Assembly: GCF_018991925.1 (NCBI RefSeq)
Contig: NW_024737068.1
Coordinates: 6,474,518-6,538,517 of the forward strand
Length of the DNA: 64,000 nt
Source: Homarus americanus
Taxonomy: Eukaryota > Arthropoda > Malacostraca > Decapoda > Nephropidae
Direction of reading: 5' to 3'
Under the pieces are notes generated by a model that made no database searches, was not told where the DNA came from, and saw only the letters and a list, made by a program, of their open reading frames with translations. This document shows, in pieces, positions 55,279 through 64,000 of the stretch; within the stretch, counting starts at the first letter, position 1, and the number at the start of each line of letters is the position of its first letter. Both the position numbers and the translations under genes were made by a program.

Positions 55279-56435
55279 CAGTGCCGGATTTAGACCTGTG
55301 GAGGCCCATGGGCAGCCTCTTTGTGGAGGCCCCCCCTCATTATAACTACCCAAGAGGGTGGGGTGGCGAGTGAAGACAAATAGTTTGTATGACCAGTGCC
55401 ATGATTAGCATGATTCTGGATGTTGTAGTGGACTTCTCCCCTACAACTGCTTACAACTGCGTAGCAGCTCACCACCTGCTATCGCATTCCAATGTGCCGC
55501 CTTCCCTAGCAACCAACCAGATGTTACCGTATCTTAGCAACGAAACTATTCACCGGCTACTTCTCGGGTTTTCCCACCATGACTCATGGCGGCTGCTGCG
55601 GGGTATATAAGCTCTGTCTCTCCCTTGAGATTCAGTCTGACCAATCTCTTGAACAAGCAACACCTCCTCCTCTGCCGCTGCCTGGCGACCCTCGCCTCTC
55701 CGCCTGCCTGGCGGTCCTCGCTCCCGCCAGCAGCGAGCATGTCCTTCTCTGAGCTTCCTCACCAACCAACTCTCATTCTGCCCATTTTCCTGAACAAGCA
55801 ACATCTCCTCCAGCAAGCTCCACGCTGTTAACATTTCATTCAACCAGGAGGCCAGCAACAGGCAACATCTTCTCTAACGAAGCTCCTGCACATCTACCTC
55901 CTTCAACAAGCTACTCACCGCACGTCTCTACCAAGCAGCCCCTCACCACACAGCACCTCCAGCACCAGACTGTCTATCATATAACTTATATATTATACAA
56001 GAAAACCACATTAGAGTTTCCTTCCATCCTGAGTGCTAGACAACTTTAATATCTCGATACCCCTACAATGTGTTGCCTGAGGAAATCATCATACTCGGCC
56101 AAAAGCTCTAGTAATCCCAAGTAATTTCCATTGAGGAGATCCAATTATTTCATCATCTCCACGAAGAGCTAGCCCTCTTTCACATATAAATTAAAACACG
56201 CTGATCAATCACTTTAGAAGACTACACCAATACTGCTCAATTTGACCCACATGCGTAGTTAGTTTAGAATCACGCTTCTTGCTGAACATAGTTTTACGTG
56301 ATGGAATAGATAAACATGATTTTTAAAGAATGAAAATAAAAATAATCCAAATGAATAACCAAATAAATAAAATATTGTAATATGTGGAGGCCCCTGGGCA
56401 GCTGCCCACTTTGCCCACTCTTGAATCCGGCCCTG
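55279..56435. mobile_element. Non-autonomous hAT-type DNA transposon
   Basis: Ends CAGTGCCGGATTTA and (complement) CAGGGCCGGATTCA, with an 8-bp target duplication TCCTCGAC on both sides (55,271-55,278 and 56,436-56,443), the hAT length. Without the nested solo LTR it is about 509 bp and has no transposase frame. GTGGAGGCCC and GGGCAGC blocks lie near both ends. Confidence 0.9.
55424..56067 (+). mobile_element. Solo LTR of the CsRn1-like family, long variant
   Basis: 644 bp, TGTAGTGG...CCCCTACA, flanked by ATGT (55,420-55,423 and 56,068-56,071), inside the hAT element. It has the TATATAAG box and about 116 bp more than the LTRs at 37,017 and 41,884; the extra part (CTGCCGCTGCCTGGCG ... CACCAACCAACTCTC) is shared with the solo LTR at 34,967-35,110 and lies between two copies of GAACAAGCAACA. 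Confidence 0.93.
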
Positions 56436-56452
56436 TCCTCGACTGATTTTCC

Positions 56453-56453
56453 C

Positions 56454-56485
<32 letters not shown>
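56453..56485. repeat. (CA)n microsatellite
   Basis: About 15 CA units. Confidence 0.93.
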
Positions 56486-56487
<2 letters not shown>

Positions 56488-58316
56488 GAGAGATTACAGC
56501 CAAGAACAGAATAAAACTGCCCTTAACGAAAACTGAAAAGAATGAATTTAGAGTATATAACAAATAGTCCATTATTTTTTATTGCTGAACATGCTGGCTG
56601 GATTCTGGATGGATCCACGAACGAATTGTTGACCTGAAATCGCGAGCGACTTCCTCTCTGTTTTCAAATGTTTGAAAGTCTCTTTTTTTTATTAATCCGT
56701 ATATTTTAAAATGTGGTTAAGCGTTGTTTTAGATTTTTTAACCTTTATAAAGATTCAGCATTGTGTTATTCGTAAGTGCTCTCTCTCTCTCTCTCGACTT
56801 GGGATCAAAACTTGATAAGAGTTTCAGAATACAGTACAGTATATTTTATTTTATAACACTTCAGTCATATAAGATATGAAAATTTTTATCTTTAGGTTGA
56901 CTATGATGATAATAGTGAGAATGATGGTGACGAAGATAATATTGATGTGTATGTGTGTGTGTGTGTGTGTGTGTAATAATAGTAAATTCAATATTACTAC
57001 AGTAATACATACCAATGGCAGCTAAGAAATTTACACGCACTAGAAACTGGAGGATGGACATAAACGACAATCACCCAAAAAGTTCAAAATCCCGTAGAAG
57101 GAAGAAGGGATTTTCGCCTGTATGAGCATCGATGTTATATCCTTGTCTTGCCCCTTCATGTGGTCATTAACTCAAGGTCACGTCAAGACAGAGATAATGT
57201 TGGTGTAATGGAGAATATCTGGAGACACCCACACTTTTGTGCCGTGTTGCGTCTGTCATTAAAGAGAAAGAGAAAGATAGTTCGAGAGAGGGAGAGTGAA
57301 AGATGATAAAGAAAGAGAGAGAGAAGTACCCGGTAAGAAAAGAGAAAAAAATTGAGAATCCGAGATAAAGACAGGCAGAGACAGTGACTAGGGCATATTG
57401 AGGACAGACAGAAGAAAACAGACAGAGAACCTGCCTCATAAACCCACCTCCCACGCACCATATCAATTAATAGCTGCCTCAAGCACCACTAAAGCCCCAA
57501 TAACCCGCACCATAACCTCGACACCATCACCATTAAAGGAATCATTACCATTGACATTTCAGCTACTAACGATAATAATGGCGATCGAGACGACACTTTG
57601 TAAACACACAGTACAAAGGCCAGATTGTCACGAGTTTACGAGTTAATTTTTTCCCTCTTAATTGTCAAAGAGAAGACGTATCTAACTGCCTCACATCAGA
57701 TACGTTAGATTATCCCTTAATTGGCTAGGTAAGAACACATCTAACCATCTTATTGAAACTGTGACGTAAAATTGGATTCTTAAAGATTCATGCGGTCAAT
57801 ATTTTCTTCATTGCTAGAGATTATCTGAGAACGCATCTAACTGGTTCATTTAAACTCCGACTTATACAACATGGCGTCGAATTTTGTACCCAGATTCCGC
57901 CCAGGCTAAATAAGTTCTCTGAGTCTCATTCGGAGGGGGAGAGAGATAATTGATTTTAGAGAGAATAGGTTCAGTTTTCCTGTATTCCTTCAAGATTGCA
58001 TTTAGCTTGTCACGTTTGCTTTCTCTGTACTCATCAATTTCCCGCTTCCTCTCCATCCATCTCCATATCTATCAATTTATCCTCTTCTTGCTATCTATTT
58101 CTGTCTCTACTTATCTACCCCCTCATTCGTTCTATTCATTTATCTACCTTTCCTTTTCTCTCTCTCGCTTTATTTATCTTTCTATTTACATATCTTTTTG
58201 TTCATCTACGTCTCCTCTCATTAAGCAACCTCGCCCCACATCTTCTGTTCAGTTATCTCTCTTTATTCATATCTGTTTTATCTTCTTATTCCTCTCTATC
58301 TCTTCCCCTATGTATG

Positions 58317-58355
<39 letters not shown>

Positions 58356-60102
58356 ACCCTCACGTTGGCACAGGGTTCAAGAGTTAGGACCCAGCGTGTT
58401 GCTTCCAAATGTTGCGAGACTTTCACTCAGCCTCACAAAGTTCCCTCTGGGCCAAAAAATGTTGAATGTTTTTAAGACTTGTGGTCATGTTGTGTAGGAA
58501 CGACACTGACAGTTTAATAATAAAAAAATAATACATATGTATGAATACTTGATGCATCATATTTACTCTATGTATAATATGATGCTTTTCTTTCTTTTTT
58601 TTTTCTTAGAATTAAATAAGTAACTTACATTTTTTCTTGTATTTTTAATGGTCAAATATCAATTCGTGATTCATTTTCCCACAAACTGACGATCGAGAAA
58701 TATGATATTTTGCTCCTTGTCTCTGTGCCGTAGATTAAGGTAACAAACCAGATGCGTTCTTACAGCCACAGTTAAGGGAATAATATAACGTAAGATCCAT
58801 TGAGAATAAATCTTTCTATCATAACTTTAGGGAAATCATTTAATTGCATTTTCACATCTACGGTTAAAAGTCAAAGGTTCTAACTATGAAATAATTAAAC
58901 ATTCATCTTTGTATCGTATCTTAAGTGAGCCAATTAAGGAGTAAAATCAATATCTCGTAACTTAGGGGAATTGGGGTTTTGCTCTTGACAAAACTTACGA
59001 TATTAACCTATGACATTTCGAGCCTATAAGAGACCCAACCGGTGATCAATAGACACACATTAACTTACAGTATTTCTATTAATTCAATTACATTTTGATA
59101 ACATATAGCACTATAGAACCTTAGCCTCATATACATACGACTCAACGATATCAAAATTTAAAAGTATCTATATTTTTGTAAAAGTTTAAACAATCATGCT
59201 ATTGTTAGACTGGAAAAAAAATCATTCAAAGAAAATATGTATTCCACCGACTGGTAAGAGTTTATTCACTGAAAAATATGTCTTTGTGATCTTTTAGTAA
59301 ACACGATGAAAAACAAATAATGACGTTGATTTTATGAGTTTAGGTAAGGTGCCATTTAGTTTAGTTGTCTGTCTGTCTCTGTTTATCTTTGTCTCTCTAG
59401 CGTTCTCTTTTTTTCTCTTTCTGTCTGTATATCAGCCCCTCTCTCTCTCTCTGTTTCGGTTTTTATTGTCTCTTTCTGTCTTTCTTTATCTATTGCTATC
59501 CCTGTCTTTCTCGTTCTCCCTCTTTATACCTCTCTCTCTCTCTCATTTATAAAGGTAAGGTGTTTGTTTCTTTAGCATTTTTGTTTTTTATTCTTATATA
59601 AAATTCGTTATTCCATTGTTTGCTGTTTGGAATACTTGGTAAAACTTAATCTCTCTTTCACACGGAATCTCTCTCTCTCTCTCTCTCTCTTCTTTGCCTC
59701 ACACATATAATTTCTTTCTCTCTCTCTCTCTCTCTCTCTATTCTTTGTCTCTCACACAGAATATCTCTCTCTCTCTCTCTGAATAATCCCACATTACTGG
59801 AACATTTGAAGGTGAGAAGGAATCATATGACAATAGAAATATCTCTCACTCAGCTCGTGTGACACTCAACGCCCACACGACCTCAAATGACTGTAAACAT
59901 AATTCACACAGATCTATTTTTAACCGAATCTCATTGTACCGTGCGTGTGTGTGAAGCGTCAATGTTTAAATATATGTATTCTTGAGGCTTCAGCACTATA
60001 TTTAAATGAATAGACAGACAGACAGACACACACACACAGACAGACACACACACACACACAAAGAAAGAAAGAAAGAAAGACAGACAGACACACACACACA
60101 CA

Positions 60103-60138
<36 letters not shown>

Positions 60139-60820
60139 CAGACATAGGTTAAGTTAGGCAAGGTTTGGTTAGGCCCTTCATTTATTTACTGTAATATGAT
60201 GAACTACATGATGGTTTAAATTTTCGAGATAAAAAAATGGAGAAATTATTGCAATTTACCTTGACATATATAATAATAAAAGGACGTGTCTGTCTGTCTG
60301 TGTTCCAGCCATAGCAGCAAAACAGTTCTTCTCTTATCGTATTATCGAAGTAAAGTATTGTCACCATATTAACAATCGTCTTTATATCGTAGCTTATATC
60401 GTAGCTTTTATCGTACCTTTAAGAATCCTGGTTCAATCAATACACGAATGATACTGGTATAAACGTATTACTATAAACATTTCTTATTTTTCACTTCAAC
60501 TAAACATAGAAAACTAATGTTAAGTTACTAAAACATTATTGCCATGGAATTTTAACCTCATGATCGATCCGATTCATTATATGACGCCGAAGAAAAACTA
60601 TTATTATATGAACGATCCGATTATATGACGCAAAACAAAAACAACTATAATTATTTATCCTGTCAACGATAGTACAACAATCACAAGGTCGATGAGCTGG
60701 AACAAATACGTATTGAATAGAAACAGTTTTATTTGTGTGTTTGTTTATGTCTCAGTAAACACGAGTCACGGAAACACACGTGACTTGATGTGATGTTTTA
60801 CTGAATGATATTGTGTGCTG

Positions 60821-60860
<40 letters not shown>

Positions 60861-61082
60861 GTCACAATCAAATACCCTCTTATGTCATACATTCAATCTC
60901 ATTTTCAGGTAACACGAGTCTTAATTAATTACATATGACCAGGTGTTCTGCCTTACCTGTCGTGAAGAACAGTTAGCGAATCACTTACGCCTCATTAACT
61001 CATTAAGAGCGGTAATTAAATTGGATGTATAGTCTAGACGTATTTTACAAAAGTCTTCGGTCACATGCGAATTATATGTCAG

Positions 61083-61113
<31 letters not shown>

Positions 61114-63239
61114 GGCTTGCGAGATTATGGAAGCAGCTGTGTATAGTTTGTGTACTTATCTGTATGTTCATTGGTTGGTACATGTATAAGAGTGTATGTT
61201 TGTATATTCATGTCTAATTTAATTTTGTATCCATGCATGAGTTTCTTCTTGTGTGGAACTGTATGCATGTATGTATACGTGCGTTGGTGTATAGGTATGT
61301 CAGTATGATTGTGTATACGTCAGTGTATACGAAAAATAACATCCTCAACCGTGTATGTCATTGACAGGAATGTAGTACTGTAACATCAATAAGTTTTTGT
61401 TTACTAAAATAACATATCGTTTATCCCTTTACTTATACTTAAACATACAAGATAATTATAAGTGTTCTCGTTACAGCAAGAACTTAGGACTAGATTCACA
61501 GTTTTTTATTAATATTTTTTTCTCACTGGGGTCAAGAGAAAGGGAATAGTTAGGATACAGTCTCAGTGTTATTTCGATGTCATTTTGTGCCGTCAGTTCC
61601 TCTTTCTCCGTCATAGCTAAAGTGAGTCAGTGAGATACATTCTCATATCTCCAGTTAAGGGAAACATTTAACGGACGAACTTTTAGAATTCCGAGCCCAG
61701 GTATCACCACACACCAGCTGACAACATCATTATCAGCTGATTTATGTAAACAAACTTGGGTAACATGAGGTAATGACGTCATATGTAGCGGTTGCCAGAC
61801 AGCTCAATAACAATAATTTTCAAGAAACTTGCAAACTTTACCTGCAAGCATGAAATATTATGACCAAAATATTAAAAAGAGAGAAACAAGCTTAAGCAAA
61901 ACGAAGAGAGAAAGAGAAAGAGAGAACTTTTGGTTATCATTAGCATTATCATATATATTTGCTTTTAAGAATTTAATTAATGTAAAAAAAATATTGATGA
62001 ACTGAGATGAATAGTGGAAATAGTATACAACTTCTGTTTGTTAAATATAAACTCTCTCTCTCTCTCATAAAAGAACAATACAACAACAACAAAGACACTA
62101 ACACGAAACCTATAACATCAATTCGTTATACAAGAAACACCATCTGCCGCCACCAGGTTTAAGGTATTTGCTCCACAAGATAACAAACAGTGCACGGGGA
62201 TTTATTGCCAAAAGCCCTTCTTGTACCTAATTTAACCTAACAGAATGTAACCTAAATAAATGACGGGAATATATGACACAAATATATGACCTAAATAAAT
62301 GAGAGAGAGAAAAAGTACAGTGAAAAACTCTACGGATGCCATACCCCAAGTTCGTTTTACCATCTCTCTCTCTCTACTGAGTATATCTCCCTATTGAGAC
62401 GCGCCACCACCCTAAGAGAGTAGATCAGAGAGAAGAGAACGAACGAAGGTCTATACATTATACCATTCCAGTGTTGTCAGTTGGCCTATTTCTTCAATGA
62501 CAAGGGAAACTTAATGAGGCTGTCAGTTACTCACTTCATTCATTTATTAATGCTCCTTCATTCATCCCGTCCTTCCTCCAGTCATTCATTCATGCTCATT
62601 CATTAATCCCGTCCTTCTTCCCGTCATTCATTCATCCTTTCTAGTTATTTCATCAGGTGCCAGAACATAAACCTCTCCTGAACGTCTTTTGTTATTCGCC
62701 CGGGGCACCCTTAGTCCACCCTGTTGTGAATGGGTACCTAACTTTACACCTTGGGAAGTGAAGGAGGTCGAGTGCTGTGCCGCCCATACCACCTGTCTTA
62801 GTATTCACTGCGGTGTGTCCCTACTGCCTCCAAAAAAGTCTTCAAGCTTATGGTATCCACTTTCCTTCCAAGATTGCATGTGCTTAAACTCTGAGCTTAT
62901 CTGTTCAGTATACCATATCATTGTGCACGCTTTTCTTTCTTTCATTTTTTTCATTCTATTTATTATTTTTTTCTTTTACACACTTCTTTCAATATCTTCT
63001 GTAGTTCCTTCTATTTTCATTCTTTTTTTTTTGCGTTTCTTTCAAAGTTTCAATTGTTTAACCTTCTTATTTCGTTTTTTCTTCTCCCAACGCTTCTTTT
63101 ATTCGTTATTTCTTTCTTCTTTCATCCCATGTTTTATGCTTTATAGGGTCGCACCTCTCAGCGGATCTGAACTTTTAATTCAATTCACCCCTAACAGTCT
63201 CTGCCTTCTCCCCACTTGTTTACGTTATCTGTTGTCTAC
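56486..63239. other. AT-rich intergenic DNA with many simple repeats, no gene seen
   Basis: (CT)n or (TC)n at about 56,779, 58,321-58,352, 59,438, 59,670-59,770, 60,823-60,856 and 62,051; (TG)n at 56,952-56,974 and 61,084-61,110; mixed GACA/ACAC/AAAG repeats at 60,010-60,140; GA-rich DNA at 57,255-57,420. Long frames here are leucine/serine-rich translations of CT-rich DNA. The frame at 62,689-63,306 starts in a dispersed-looking GAATGGGTACCTAA sequence and turns into F/S/L-rich sequence, so I do not call it. Confidence 0.55.
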
Positions 63240-63560
63240 CATAATGTTTATCTCAGGATTTAATTGTAATCTAGAAACAATCTTACTTCAGTCTTTACAG
63301 CGTTAACTCTAAAACCATAATCCTCACATTATTCCTCCAATCTCTTAAATAGTTTTGTAAAGTCTCTTTACTTTATACACAAAGAACAACATCATCTGCA
63401 TAACAAATATTTTAGATTACTTCACCATCAACTTTTATTTCTTTATCGTTACGTACAACTTTTCCCATTAAAAATTCTGAATAGATATGAAACCATGTTG
63501 GGGATAATACCCAGCCTTGTCTTACTCCCTGGCTAACTTAAGACTAATATGTTCAGTATT
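63240..63560 (-). pseudogene. LINE reverse transcriptase fragment
   Basis: The minus strand reads GVRQGWVLSPTWF (GVRQG at 63,515-63,529), HIYSEFLMGKVV, DKEIKVDGEVI, a stop, then ICYADDVVLC (YADD at 63,391-63,402) and a VNAVKTEV stretch near 63,275. These are RT motifs B, C and following, in order and spacing, of a non-LTR element. Stops separate them, so it is inactive. The family is not assigned and both ends are vague. Confidence 0.75.
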
Positions 63561-64000
63561 TACTAAGACTCGATCTCCCCGTTTTCAGTCAAGATTTTTT
63601 GTTTTTTTTTAAATATATAATTCTAATGTCTCCTTCGTGAGTGTCTAGGTTTTCTTCCGGGACATTTATAAGTTTATTATGTTTTACACTTTTGATACGC
63701 TAATCTCTCTTAAATCACATTAACATATCAGAAGATAATTTACGCTATCTCTCTCTCTTATTCTCACATACTAAAATACTTAACTGGATGCAAAAACTAC
63801 ATTGAAAAATAAATGAAGGATACTCGAGTTAAATTAATTCACTTAACACAGAGAGGAACTAAAATCAAACATAAAAATAAACACAATTAATCGTTAAGTG
63901 AGGTGAAACAAAAACAAACATACAAGTAAAATAAGAGCAGTGACTGTCAAATTACAACTTCAGGTTCAACTGAGAAAAATTGACGCCCCGATACGCGAAA
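63561..64000. other. AT-rich sequence, no gene seen
   Basis: May include the decayed 5' continuation of the minus-strand LINE fragment; nothing else recognised. Confidence 0.4.

Noticed and set aside
57950..58475. Frames rich in S, L, F and Y near 58 kb as membrane proteins
   Set aside because: They follow from CT-rich low-complexity DNA, with overlapping similar frames in two phases.
62689..63306. 205-codon frame as a gene
   Set aside because: It starts in a dispersed-looking sequence and becomes F/S/L-rich from T-rich DNA; no domain or codon signal, and it overlaps the RT relic on the other strand.

Overview
The window looks like a scaffold piece from an arthropod nuclear genome, most plausibly a decapod crustacean. 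Reasons: very high microsatellite and minisatellite density; degenerate TTAGG/CCTAA-type tracts (the arthropod telomere motif); (ATT)n-tailed LINEs; a CsRn1-clade Ty3/gypsy element; and spliced host coding sequence spread over several kb. I cannot name the species. There is no bacterial, viral, rRNA, tRNA or CRISPR content that I can support.

Layout. 1-7,655: a 55-bp satellite array, split by a CA-rich minisatellite, one copy of a VNTR-carrying retroelement, and a 100-N scaffold gap. 7,656-16,200: a patchwork of simple repeats and short minisatellites, holding a second, nearly complete VNTR element. 16,590-20,756: a dead APE-type LINE. 21,290-23,560: TA tracts bracketing a 63-bp-arm palindrome, then minisatellites. 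24,981-29,372: a decayed LTR element on the minus strand, flanked by TCAT duplications, with integrase placed before reverse transcriptase (GMR1-like order). 31,061-35,218: a solo LTR split by a 5'-truncated Jockey-like LINE. 35,757-42,475: a LINE 3' part carrying a third VNTR element and a complete CsRn1-like LTR retrotransposon (37,017-42,410) with open gag and pol. 43,830-52,054: the one clear host gene, an omega-class glutathione S-transferase in six coding exons (242 residues). 53,880-56,435: transposon debris, including a hAT-type element with a solo LTR inside it. 56,436-64,000: AT-rich DNA with CT and CA tracts and one LINE reverse-transcriptase relic.

Most of the DNA records nested insertions, several of which can be dated relative to each other by intact target-site duplications (GTAT, GACCGATCTCT, AGTG, TCAT, ATGT, TCCTCGAC, ATTAATGTCCC). 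The two most interesting items are a complete -1 frameshift signal at the gag/pol junction of the CsRn1-like element (slippery G GGA AAC, 9-nt spacer, H-type pseudoknot) and a family of non-autonomous retroelements with an internal 45-bp VNTR and a 3' cUUCGg hairpin, present three times. All calls come from reading the sequence; no database search was run.
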